From assembly GCA_036897485.1 (NCBI GenBank), contig JAYMTF010001706.1, positions 1 through 21,761 of the forward strand: a stretch of 21,761 nt of DNA, read 5' to 3'. The notes beneath the pieces were generated by a model. The model had not been told where the DNA came from. It worked only from the letters and a program-made list of their open reading frames with translations, and made no database searches. The first letter of the stretch is position 1; every line of letters starts with the position of its first letter. Below are positions 1-8,595 of the stretch, piece after piece. Source of the DNA: Pelargonium nanum. Taxonomy: Eukaryota; Streptophyta; Magnoliopsida; Geraniales; Geraniaceae. Made by a program: the position numbers and the translations under genes.

Positions 1-1060
1 GATTTTGGTAGATAAATGTCTAGATGATGATTGGTCCAGAAAAAATGGTACAAAAGAAGGCAAAGAGGCAGCTTATAAATTTACAACAATTACACAAAAA
101 AATACAGAGAACTATGTATCAACGTTACACGCACCTATGTCAATCTCCACAAAAAAAAGAAGAAGAAGGTTATTGTTCACAAAAATTAAGATATTAATCG
201 AAATTTGTGATGATATTATATTATAGTACAACGTTAGAATAAATTAATGTGCAAAACTATAATTTTGGATACTCAAGTCAAGTGAGAGATATGTTTTTTG
301 TTTGTTTGTTTACGTGATGATGACGAAATGGTTGAGTGCAATACGGTAGTGGATTGTGTAAGAAAATGGGAAGTTATTTTATATTTTTATTATATATTTT
401 TCCTTGTGTTTACTTGTTTATTATTATAATTATTAAGACGAAAATTGTCTAATCACATCAAATGTTATATATTGAATGGCATTTTCTAAAATTTAGTGAC
501 TATCGTTTAATGATCTTGATTTGGATATAGTCTCGAAGTTGAAAACGAAATAAGAAATTGCTGGTAAAATAGTTTGATTTCAATCGCTAATTTATCAAAT
601 CATCTCACAAAAAACTGTCGATAAGACTGCGTAATTTGGATATAATCACATTTCAGTTTCACAAATCTAACTTGAATTTATTCAAAAGAGGTCCAAATTT
701 TGGATTTGATGTATTAGAGTTGATGATTCATGTTAATTAATTGGCCCCGGGTTTGGTTCAAGAAACTCTAACCTAACCCCGATTCGATAGATGAGCGAAA
801 TTTGAGTTGGATGACGAGCTCTATATGAAAAAAAATGTGAGTTGAGCTATGATTATCCACCCCGGGATGAAAATTAATCGAGTCATTTCATGCGACTTGA
901 ACTCACAGAAAAAACGAATCGTATTACAAGTGTCCGCGAACTCAAATCCAAAATGAAAGTTTTGTACTATCCGAATTGACTTACCAAAATCTTTCACCAT
1001 CACAATTCTAGCTACAATGTCCCCATCACAACCCAAATCCTCTCTCTCTCTCACTCACAA
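1..1060. other. AT-rich intergenic/upstream region, no gene seen
   Basis: This stretch upstream of the MYB gene is AT-rich, and its only open frames are short, low in complexity and without recognisable domains. A segment around 740-960 has short phrases (for example a GTCCGCGAACTC-like string near 931) that loosely resemble the dispersed repeat seen again at 7265-7725 and in the CYP706 introns, so part of it may be old repeat sequence. No RNA gene was recognised. Confidence 0.6.
751..777. promoter_or_regulatory. Pair of candidate SMRE/AC-type elements upstream of the MYB gene
   Basis: GTTTGGT at 751-757 (ACCAAAC on the minus strand) and ACCTAAC at 771-777 both fit the secondary-wall MYB-responsive consensus ACC(A/T)A(A/C)(T/C), and ACCTAAC is also the AC-III lignin-gene box. 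They lie about 500 bp before the MYB start codon. MYB46/MYB83 are known to act above MYB85-type genes, so the sites make biological sense. The consensus is short and degenerate, though, and about one match per kb is expected by chance on two strands. Confidence 0.3.
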
Positions 1061-1077
1061 CATTTTCTATTATAAAT
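1041..1077 (+). promoter_or_regulatory. Core promoter of the MYB gene: pyrimidine patch and TATA box
   Basis: A (TC)6 run at 1041-1052 is followed by TATAAAT at 1071-1077. Plant core promoters often pair a Y patch with a TATA box. Initiation about 30 bp downstream would give a 5'UTR of roughly 170 nt before the ATG at 1273. No alternative TATA closer to the start codon is as good. Confidence 0.5.
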
Positions 1078-1272
1078 TCAAGCTCCCTTGTAAAGTTGAA
1101 CATTATTATTTCCCAAACCACCACTTCACACAAACAAGCCTACACTTGTGGGGGCTTTTGAGTCATTACACAAACATTAATTAGTGCCTCTCTATCACTA
1201 CATCAACAAAACACATTTGCTATTGCTTTTGCTTAGTTTTGTAGCTATAACAAGTTGGTGAGTTGTGCTCTA

Positions 1273-2540
1273 ATGGGTCGACAACCTTGTTGCGACAAAC
1301 TCGGCGTAAAAAAAGGGCCGTGGACGGCGGAGGAAGACAAGAAGCTCATCAATTTCATCCTCACCGCCGGCCAGTGTTGCTGGCGGGCCGTCCCCAAACT
1401 CGCCGGACTCCGCCGCTGTGGCAAGAGCTGCCGCCTCCGGTGGACCAACTACCTCCGGCCGGACTTGAAAAGAGGTCTTCTCAATGAGGCTGAAGAGCAA
1501 TTGGTTATTGATCTCCATGCCCGTCTTGGCAATAGGTAAAATACGAAAATACTTCTGAAAGCGCGACAAAATAATATGTCGAGAAGTTGTAGCAATTTGG
1601 TCGCATATGCAACTAGTAGTAGCTACTTTGTCGCTATTTAGTATAACAATTTTGCAAATTTGACTTTGTTTTTTTTGTTTACTTTTTGTTTTTTAAGCGT
1701 AATTGTATCAAAATTATCCATAAGTTTCTATATCAAGATTTAGAGTTGAGAAATGAATCAACGGAATGTGCCTGAAGATGAGCATGTTTTTCCGGTCATT
1801 TCTTTCCGGAAGCTAGTATTATTAGACAATTTCCAATCAAAACAAGCAGAATGCAAAAGTTAGGCCAAACGTGCTTGGGCTCAGGCCTAAATGGGCTGAG
1901 TCCAAACATTTGCATCCGAGCCCGATATTATCGAGTTAGATCAGTGATGATTTTGTAGTCTATTGACTCATTTGTCAACTCTATCTATATCTTACAGTGA
2001 TCTAAATCATTTTTCACTCTCGTTAGATGGTCCAAAATTGCGGCAAGGCTACCGGGAAGAACCGATAACGAGATCAAGAACCATTGGAACACACACATCA
2101 AGAAGAAGCTTCTCAAGATGGGAATTGATCCAATCACTCATGAACCCTTACATGAAAAGCTTCCCACTTCTGAGGAACACTCTTCATCCAATATTACAGC
2201 TCAAGAACACAAGAACCAGCAACAAAAACTGCCACAAACCCTAGAAAATACAGAAAATTGTTCAAGCAACAACACCATTTGTACAGATCATGAATCTTTG
2301 CTCAACAGCTTATGGGTTGATGAATCTGAGTCTCTAGTCATTGATCCATCTTGGAATTTATTGCCATCTCCTGAAGACAATAACATGAACATGAACATGA
2401 ACAACATGAACAACGTTAACATGGGCCATGCAGGCTTGCCCTCTTGGGAGGAGATCAACAATTGTGCATGGTTCTTGGATTGTCAGGATCTAGGGTTTCT
2501 TGATTTTGGTTTTGATCAATATTGTTTCAATGATCTTTAA
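1273..2540 (+). CDS. MYB85: R2R3-MYB transcription factor, MYB42/MYB85 clade
   Basis: The model has two exons, 1273-1535 and 2027-2540, giving 258 aa. The split Arg codon (AG|A) joins LGN-R to [12 protein letters not shown] exactly as in the family. The N-terminus [17 protein letters not shown] is typical, so the in-frame ATG at 1255 is not used. R2 has tryptophans at about 17, 37 and 57; in R3 the first Trp is Leu70, followed by Trp89 and Trp108. The bHLH-interaction signature of R3 is absent. After the repeats come [16 protein letters not shown] and a C-terminal [14 protein letters not shown] block, which I recognise from Arabidopsis MYB85. Members of this clade are nuclear activators of lignin and secondary-wall genes below NAC and MYB46/83. 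A Met/Asn tract encoded near 2382-2424 is low complexity. MYB42 or a MYB20/43 relative is the alternative, but the C-terminus favours MYB85. Confidence 0.88.
1536..2026 (+). other. MYB intron (R3-repeat intron)
   Basis: The intron has donor AATAG|GTAAAA and acceptor CGTTAG|ATGG. It lies at the usual position of the second R2R3-MYB intron, directly after LGNR. The usual first intron, in the R2/linker part, is missing: the R2 coding sequence is continuous. Inside I see AT-rich sequence and no recognisable element. Confidence 0.88.
2382..2424 (+). repeat. AACATG microsatellite inside the MYB coding region
   Basis: Imperfect AACATG/AACAACATG hexamer repeats encode the Asn-Met run of the MYB C-terminal region. 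The repeat keeps the reading frame. Such tracts commonly vary in length between alleles. Confidence 0.75.
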
Positions 2541-2792
2541 ATGTAAGCAAGAACCATAGTGTAGAGAGAAACACACACAATATAATCTTATATATTAAGT
2601 TTTTCATTTGTTGTACATGTTTTAAATTAGTACTAGTGAAGAAAATGATGTCTGGTCCAAACAGGGAAGTGCCAAAGAGAGAGCTTATCACTTTTGTAAT
2701 CATGTAAAAGATAGAGACAATATTTTGGGTCATGTGAATATATCTGAAAGGAGGTTGATTATGGTTTATGATACACTCACTTTAAGTCCACC

Positions 2793-3300
2793 TGTTGAAG
2801 TGGGTGATGTGTCCCATATCGAAAGTATGAATTGAAGATGTTACATATAATGGTGCAAGCGAAACTCTTCTAATAAGGTTGACCTTTTAGTATGGGAAGC
2901 CCAAACCATTATATTATAGTCCATTATTGAAATTTAACATGGTATCAGAGCTTGTTTTGTTCCAGACTTGTAACACCACCGCCCACGTAAGGCCCATGTA
3001 CATCTTTCTTATCCAACCTTCACGTGAATGAGAGCGTGATATCCTACTAAAAAAGATGTGATGTTAGTCAACACTTGAAATACTTGTTGGACACTCCAAT
3101 TGTTAACTTAAACTTTTGAGTTAGAGTCAAGTTTAACATGAAATCAAAGTTAATTATGTTTGGACAAAATGAAATGTCCGCCTTGTCTCCCAGCTTATGT
3201 CAACCTATCAACATGAGCCTCATGACCCGTTCTCTCTTATCCGGTCTGCACGTATTAGAGAGTCTTAAGTGACACTCTCGTTAATTTGGTTAAGTCTAAA
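2793..3300 (+). mobile_element. Degenerate TRIM-type LTR retroelement, two LTR-PBS modules
   Basis: TGGTATCAGAGC at 2940-2951 is the standard plant primer-binding site complementary to initiator tRNA-Met. It follows directly on ...TTAACA, a good LTR 3' end. The LTR would begin with TG near 2793 or 2805, making it about 135-147 bp. A second module has an LTR-like start TGTTAGTC near 3063, an end TTTAACA at 3138 and a decayed primer site (8 of 12 bases) at 3139-3150. Internal sequence after the two sites is also related (CTTATCC...CACGT...AGAG at about 3009-3040 and 3236-3265). There is no coding capacity, as expected for a TRIM. The outer boundaries are uncertain. Confidence 0.6.
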
Positions 3301-3308
3301 CTTATATA

Positions 3309-3378
3309 TGGGCCTGGACAAAATAAAGAAGCCCATGAAAGATTAAAGCCCAAATATGGGCCCAACAGAACAGGCCCA
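3309..3378. promoter_or_regulatory. Cluster of site II (TGGGCC/AGCCCA) elements, promoter of the MIC19-like gene
   Basis: TGGGCC occurs at 3309-3314, AGCCCA at 3330-3335 and 3347-3352, the palindrome TGGGCCCA at 3357-3364, and GGCCCA at 3373-3378. Site II motifs are enriched in plant promoters of nuclear genes for mitochondrial proteins, ribosomal proteins and cell-cycle factors, where they bind TCP factors. The cluster lies just before the GC-rich 5'UTR exon of a gene for a predicted mitochondrial protein, which agrees with that role. No clear TATA box is needed for such promoters and none stands out. Confidence 0.65.
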
Positions 3379-3399
3379 ACCAAATGGGTCAGGCAGTAC

Positions 3400-3652
3400 T
3401 GAATACAGAGTGTAGAACAAGAAAATCGAATCGTCCCTTCGCATTCCCAGACGCTCATGTAGTAGTCGAAGGCCGGGTCGGATCGTCTCTCCTCCGCCGT
3501 CGCCGTCATCGCAGCCGCCGCCGCCGCCTCCCTAGCGCTCATCGCCACCGTCTCTGTCCTCTCGCTTCCTTCGTACGCTTGTTTCCGTGTCTGTGCTCTC
3601 ACAGATCTCTCTCTGTCTCTGTCCTTCGCGCCTCAGATCACCTCCGAATCAG
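3400..3652 (+). other. Probable 5'UTR exon of the MIC19-like gene
   Basis: A GC- and CT-rich segment ends at CCTCCGAATCAG|GTGC, a good splice donor. It is bounded upstream by the site II cluster and has the composition of a plant 5' leader exon. The start is approximate, because initiation cannot be seen directly. It contains ATG at 3457 followed at once by TAG, a start-stop upstream ORF, if transcription begins before that point. Confidence 0.5.
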
Positions 3653-3876
3653 GTGCTTTTTTCGGCTTTCGCTTTCTCCTTGTTGATGCCATTGCTTGAT
3701 TCTGTGGTTGTTTGATTGCTTGCGTTGATTTTGTGCTATTGTTTTTGCTCAATCGCTTGTATGTTCTGCGTCTTAGGTTAGTTTTTGTTTACTAGATATC
3801 TTCATTTTGGCTTCATTTTAGGGTTTGGTTTGATGTACCAATCTCAAATGCATTATTGATTTGACTCAACATTTGA

Positions 3877-4600
3877 AGGTATGGATTTAGGGGTGAATTT
3901 TCGCGAAGCTAGAAAAAGGATTGAAATAGCATAGGTAGCTTCTAGCTTGTGATGAAGATACTATTCCAAAAAAGACTCATCGATGCCTCGTTACATATTA
4001 TGACTGTTTCCTGCTAATTTTAAGCATTTTGCTGTAAATGTTAGAGACAATGCCCAATTAACTCTTAGTATGCAGAAAATTACTGATCAGAATTATTGAT
4101 AGTGAATATTTACTGCTATTATGTAAGGTTTGGGTTTGGTAGTGAATTTAGTTAAGAAACTGTAGAAAAAAAGGATTGAAATATCATAGGTAGCTTCTAG
4201 TAGTAGTATGTGATGATACAATTCCGTGAAAGTCATAATTGATCCTTCGTTACATATTTTCTGTTTCCTGCAAATTTGTTAGCATCTTGTTGTATATGTA
4301 AGAGAGATTGCCCAATTAACTCTTGATATGTGGAGAAAACGGATTTGGGGGTGACTTTCCGTGGATATAAGAAACTGTAGAGATAAAGGATGGAAATAGC
4401 ATAGGTAGCTTGTGATTAAGATACAATTCCTTAAAAGACATAATCGTTTAATGTTTGTTATTTGTTCCCTTAAGTAATTTTCGTGCGTGCAAATTTTTGA
4501 GCATTCTACTGTAAATGTAAGAAATGCTGCCTAATAACTCGAAGTATGCACAAAATTACTGACCATAATTCTTGTTATTGAGATTTTGTATGGTATGGTA
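3877..4600 (+). repeat. Three imperfect direct repeats of about 215-255 bp
   Basis: Landmarks recur in order three times. The GGATTGAAATAGCATAGG-like string is at about 3918, 4173 and 4388. A GATACAATTCC-like string, a (G/C)TTACATAT or similar segment, and a GCCCAATTAACTC-like string (GCCTAATAACTC in the third copy) follow in each. The copies start near 3877, 4125 and 4339, and the third runs to about 4600. Divergence is considerable, so the duplications are old. The family was not recognised. Confidence 0.8.
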
Positions 4601-4943
4601 AAAGGTAGTTGATCACTTCCCTCCGATCACCATTTTTTGAGCAAATTTAGAGGTTTTTAAAAAAAATTGTTGGTGAAGTTGTTTATTCGTATACATGTTA
4701 ACACATGAGGATCCTCTGAGTTCATTCAATGCAAAATTTGAGATGTTCAAACATATTCTAGGTGTTCATGTTATTTTCAACCTTATATGGGTTCTAAGTT
4801 GTGGCGAATTTCCAGAAAGCTAATGCTGTGAATTGGCATGAACTCAGAATGTTATCTATTTCTTTTAGCATTTTGAAATTGTTGCTTTAGTTCTTAGTTG
4901 TGTAACCCATAGATATTAGGAAATTCATTGTGCTTAAATGTTA

Positions 4944-5131
4944 CTTCCTCCGTTCCAAAATGAGTGATTTGTATTCTTTTTAAGTGAGTTAGTGTTTTGA
5001 CATTTCCCGTGTACCCGGCCTCATGTGCATTTGTTGTAACAAACTCTCAAGGGGATCTAATTAACTTATTATAGGGATATTATTGATAATTCATGTATAA
5101 CTAATATCCTAAAACAGAAATGGGACAAGAG
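4944..5131. mobile_element. Degenerate Stowaway-like MITE
   Basis: The left end CTTCCTCCGTTCCAAAATGA follows TA and is a typical Stowaway terminus. A decayed right end (ATGGGACAAGAG, then TA at 5132-5133) gives an element of about 188 bp. The right terminus matches only in part, so its extent is tentative. Confidence 0.5.
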
Positions 5132-5848
5132 TAATTGTTAAGTTTTGGTCTATTGGGGTACTACTCATATATTCATGTTGTTATGTTGGTGATGCTATTT
5201 ACTGAACCCATCAAACCATTAACAATTTGTTCGGACATTTGTACGTTGTTGGTCTTAATGCAAGTAAGATATTTAAATTAGTGCAGAAGAGTAAAAGTTT
5301 TTCTTGTTCTATGAAGATAAGAAAATAATATGACCCACATCTTGCACTGTATATGCCAATTCCAAGCTTAGAATATAGTAGTTTGAGGCCATATAGTTAG
5401 GTCACGTTGATGCAACTAGCAAAACACCATCCTATCTGCATCTTTAGTGCAAATAAATTGATTTCTCTGCTTTGAACTGTTAAAAGTATTAAATATGTTG
5501 ATCATTAATTGGTCCTTTTTTATTTTCTGGTGCAATATTAAGCACAACAAAATCACGTTGGATGCTAGGTTGGTAGTTTATTTCTTGGTAGTATATATAC
5601 ATTTGATGGGTTCTTCTGGGTATTTCTTTGTCTCCAACAGTTCAGTTTTCATGTTCAGAAACCTCGAGTCGGAGACTTTGTTGAAGAATTCATTTATCAT
5701 ACTACAAAAGAACTTGGTGTTTAGTTTGGATTCTTGAATTTGAGCCAAATCCAATGTTTGAATGCACAAAGAATTTGGGCTAAAATCCGATAGGATTCAA
5801 AACATGCCTACAACGTGTGATTTTCTACATTCTATGGTTTTTGAAATA

Positions 5849-5989
5849 CTCCTTTTGTTCCAAAATGAGTGCCCGGTTTCTTTTTTAAGAAGTTAGTTAC
5901 GCATGAAGTACCAATTGTACGTGTTCACTGACATCTCTTTAGTTTTTCTCAAAATAGAATCCATGACACCCATTTTGGGACAAAGAGAG
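5849..5989. mobile_element. Stowaway MITE (Tc1/mariner type), 141 bp
   Basis: The terminal inverted repeats begin CTCCTTTTGTTCC on the left, and the reverse complement of the right end begins CTCTCTTTGTCCC. Over 23 positions they agree at 19. The element is flanked by TA on both sides (5847-5848 and 5990-5991), the Stowaway target duplication. It has no coding capacity and would need a mariner-like transposase supplied elsewhere. Confidence 0.85.
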
Positions 5990-6144
5990 TATTATATTTG
6001 TATTTGAAATACTACATTTGAAATCCCGAGTTTCAAATCCAATCTACAAATCTAAATGGAACTTTATATCATACATCACTTACCAAGCAAAATCACCTCC
6101 TTGATTGTGATTTCTCCAGGTACTCTTTCTGTAGCTGCAATATT

Positions 6145-6672
6145 ATGGGGGATACGTTTACAGTTCAGCTTAGCAGCAGCCTAGTCAATTCCCTTGTCAA
6201 CGCAAGTGAAAAGTCGAAGAAGAAAACAAAGAAAACTAAATCTAAGACACCTCGAGAGCCTCCCCAGACCAAGGATGATTCTGGAACACATCAGGGGGCG
6301 GCTAATTCAGGGTGGCCGCTTGTCCCACTTCAGCCTCCGCTTTTCATGCCAGCAACCCCTCCTCCGCCACCTGCAATTGCCGAGTTAGAAGCAATCCGGA
6401 CCGTCCTTCAGGAGAGTGAGAAGGTCGTGGAGAGGTTGCAGAAGCAGGAGGAGAACATGGTTCAGGAAGTTACGCAGAGGGCCAAAGATCTCCGTGACAA
6501 GGAGTTCAAGATCCCGTACCAGAAGCCCTTGCCGTGTTTGGCTGAAAAAGACGCTTGCTTGTCTTGCTACAAGGAACACGCCAAAGACCCTCTTAAATGC
6601 GCCAACGCCGTTAAATTTTTTGCAGATTGTGCTCGCAGAGTGAGACAGGAAGTGCATTCGGCAAATAAGTAG
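6145..6672 (+). CDS. MIC19: Twin-Cx9C CHCH-domain protein, plant MIC19-like MICOS subunit
   Basis: This is a single coding exon of 175 aa. Residues 20-45 are Lys-rich, 58-78 are Pro-rich, and 78-120 form a predicted coiled coil rich in Glu, Gln and Arg. The C-terminus is a CHCH domain with Cys131-x9-Cys141 and Cys152-x9-Cys162, the pairs that form disulfides when the protein is trapped by Mia40/Erv1 in the mitochondrial intermembrane space. The segment CYKEHAKDPLKC matches the corresponding part of animal MIC19/CHCHD3. The role known for that family is to link MIC60 in the MICOS complex and shape cristae. A third cysteine (Cys138) lies inside the first helix. There is no cleavable presequence, as expected for a Mia40 client. 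The ATG at 6145 is the first in frame after the leader intron. An AATAAA at 6767-6772 could guide polyadenylation. Another CHCH protein is possible, but length and layout fit MIC19. Confidence 0.78.
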   Translation: MGDTFTVQLSSSLVNSLVNASEKSKKKTKKTKSKTPREPPQTKDDSGTHQGAANSGWPLVPLQPPLFMPATPPPPPAIAELEAIRTVLQESEKVVERLQKQEENMVQEVTQRAKDLRDKEFKIPYQKPLPCLAEKDACLSCYKEHAKDPLKCANAVKFFADCARRVRQEVHSANK

Positions 6673-6899
6673 ACCTCTCTTACTAAAATTTTCAAAGTTA
6701 CATACATCAATGCAAGCTAATTGCCATTTGCTATTTTTGAGTTACAACTTCGAATCTTGCGATGCAAATAAACTGAACCGTAATTGTTATATCCCAATTG
6801 TGGGTTTCATTTGGTGTTCTCTTTGTTGATGAATGTTATGGGGACGTGGTTTTGGAAGTTAATTTTCCTGAATTTGATCTTATTGTTTAATGTATTTTA

Positions 6900-7840
6900 A
6901 ACTATATAACAAAGTTTCCTCACACCTTTTTCCGGTGTTGCCAGTTAGGATATCAGGTCGGATTCAGGTTGAAAAGACCTAATCCAAAACCGACTTGGCC
7001 TTAAAAGTATAGGGTCCATATGATCCGACTCTGAACGTGCAATAATGTGACGTCTTTTGACTAATGATTAAAGAGTTATACTCAGCGTGACTCAACTTAT
7101 TAGAGTTGACAATTTGAAACGAGTATATGGGTTGGATCAAGCAAATTCATACTGCTCATACATTTTACATGTAAAACTCGGAACTTGCAATCATACCCTT
7201 TCCAACTCTTACTTGAAAACATATGATATGAGATCCAAATAGCCAACTCTAGGCATAAATAACTAGAGATGTCAATTTGAATCCGAATTTGCGGACACTC
7301 AAAACTTGATTCACATTTTATGAATTTGAATAGCATAAATGAACAAACCGATTAATTTCTAGGTTGGTCGGTTAAACCCATACTAATTCACACATTTTAC
7401 TTGTAGAACCCAAAACTCGATCTAAAACATGCAAACTGCACTCCTTTGCGGTAGGATTCGAGTTAGGTCTTTCCAACTCAAATTGCCAAGTTTTAATTAG
7501 AGCTGAAAATTTGAACATGAACCCGCAAATACAAAAACTCGATCCACGTTTTTATAGGTTCAAGTTGCATAAAATAAACTTGATTAGTTTTAGATCAAGT
7601 TGTACAAATCCACACATTTGAAACTCATTCCGAAATTCGCAATACGCACCCCTTTTAAGTTGGTTTCAGGTTAAGCCTATCTTGCCTGACCACGACCCGA
7701 AACTTGAATTGGAAGCTCTAGACATAATTTAATCTTATTTATATAAAAAAACATAATTACAAGAAGAAATTAGTATAGGAAAAAAAACAAAATTCTACTT
7801 CGTTTAAAAAGTAAGTGTAACGGGAATCACACGAGAGTCA
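6900..7840. repeat. Intergenic array of a roughly 230-bp repeat
   Basis: At least two, probably three, degenerate head-to-tail units occupy about 7097-7264, 7265-7500 and 7501-7725. Each opens with a G(T/A)CAATTTGA-like phrase and closes with a (T/A)CTAGA or ATTAGA-like phrase. Inside are a GATCCA(C)-like site, an ACACATTTT or ACATTTTAC phrase, and a GCACCCCTTTT-like phrase. The flank 6955-7090 may be a further broken unit. Similar strings recur in the second CYP706 gene (intron 2, near 18165-18310). No gene is seen here. Confidence 0.6.
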
Positions 7841-7844
7841 CGTG
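7839..7844. promoter_or_regulatory. G-box CACGTG upstream of the hAT-like gene
   Basis: A perfect CACGTG core (context GTCACGTGAG) lies about 170 bp before the end of the probable leader exon of the BED/hAT-like gene. Such sites bind bZIP or bHLH factors. It is a single six-base match, so the evidence is modest. Confidence 0.35.
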
Positions 7845-8308
7845 AGAGGATAGACGATTTCCACGCTAAATCCTCGGTTGCAGGTTTGCGAGGAGCAGTA
7901 ATATATCGCCGTTGTTTTTCATTTCCTCGGCTCCTTCCTCTTCCTCCTAATCGCCGATCCACCTTTTCCGATTCCGATCACTCTCTCTTCTTCTCCGATC
8001 TCTCCGAATCAGGTATTTTCTCTCTCTAACTGGAAGTTTAATTTTATGTATATTTCGTGAATTTCAATTTCTGGAAAATTTCCTCAGCTGTTGTATTCAC
8101 TGGATGTGTTTTTTTTTTCTTCCTCTCAAATTATGAATGTCGCTAAATTGTTATGCACCTTAAATTTTCACTAAATCACTGTTAAAATCAGCAGATAATT
8201 GTAATTTTCTTATGAAAGTGATATGTTTGATGGAGAGAGAGAAATGTGTGGTCTGATAGTGAAAAGAACTGTTGTGGCCTACTTGAAGATCAATGGTATT
8301 AGCAGGAA

Positions 8309-8311
<3 letters not shown>

Positions 8312-8341
<30 letters not shown>
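8312..8341 (+). repeat. (AG)15 microsatellite
   Basis: An uninterrupted AG dinucleotide run of about 30 bp lies in the leader intron of the hAT-like gene. Confidence 0.95.
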
Positions 8342-8343
<2 letters not shown>

Positions 8344-8373
8344 CCTGTTTGATGGCATTTTGGAAAATTTTCA

Positions 8374-8595
8374 TTGATTGTGTTTCAAATTGATTATATG
8401 ATGCAAGAGTTCAATAACTTTCCAAGGATTGTGATATGTAAAGCGATGATCGTGTTTCGAATCATGATTATATGATGCATGAGTTGCATAATTTTTCAAG
8501 GATTGTGATATATAAAGCGATGATCGTGTTTCGAATCATGATTATATGATACAAGAGTTCCATAATTTTTCAAGGATTGTGATGTGTGAAGTGAA
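8374..8595 (+). repeat. 74-bp tandem repeat, about three copies
   Basis: TGATTATATG begins at 8391, 8465 and 8539, an exact 74-bp spacing. It is followed each time by AGAGTT, AAGGATTGTGAT and, in the first two copies, AAAGCGATGATCGTGTTTCG. The first two full units are nearly identical, so this duplication is younger than the triplication at 3877-4600. Confidence 0.9.

Larger units (their letters stand above)
3653..6134 (+). other. Long 5'UTR intron of the MIC19-like gene
   Basis: The donor is at 3653 (CAG|GTGC). The acceptor is either CTGTAG ending at 6134 or CTCCAG ending at 6119; both leave the leader joined just before the ATG at 6145. The intron is AT-rich, about 2.5 kb, and contains a triplicated repeat (3877-4600) and two Stowaway-like elements. 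The open frames in it are short and have no domain content. Leader introns of this kind often raise expression of housekeeping genes in plants. Confidence 0.55.

Noticed and set aside
5..226. 73-codon open frame at the left edge
   Set aside because: It is AT-rich and Lys-rich, with no recognisable domain and no promoter or splice context; such frames are expected by chance.
3255..3686. Open frames on both strands across the GC-rich segment before MIC19
   Set aside because: Their Arg/Ala-rich, low-complexity products cross the site II promoter cluster and the leader donor. A 5'UTR exon explains the composition better.
5495..5737. 80-codon open frame in the MIC19 leader intron
   Set aside because: Its hydrophobic, Phe-rich product reflects T-rich DNA; it lies inside an intron and has no supporting features.
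7097..7725. The repeat array as a CRISPR or a satellite centromere
   Set aside because: The units are long and diverged, lack short identical repeats with unique spacers, number only two or three, and the host is a plant.
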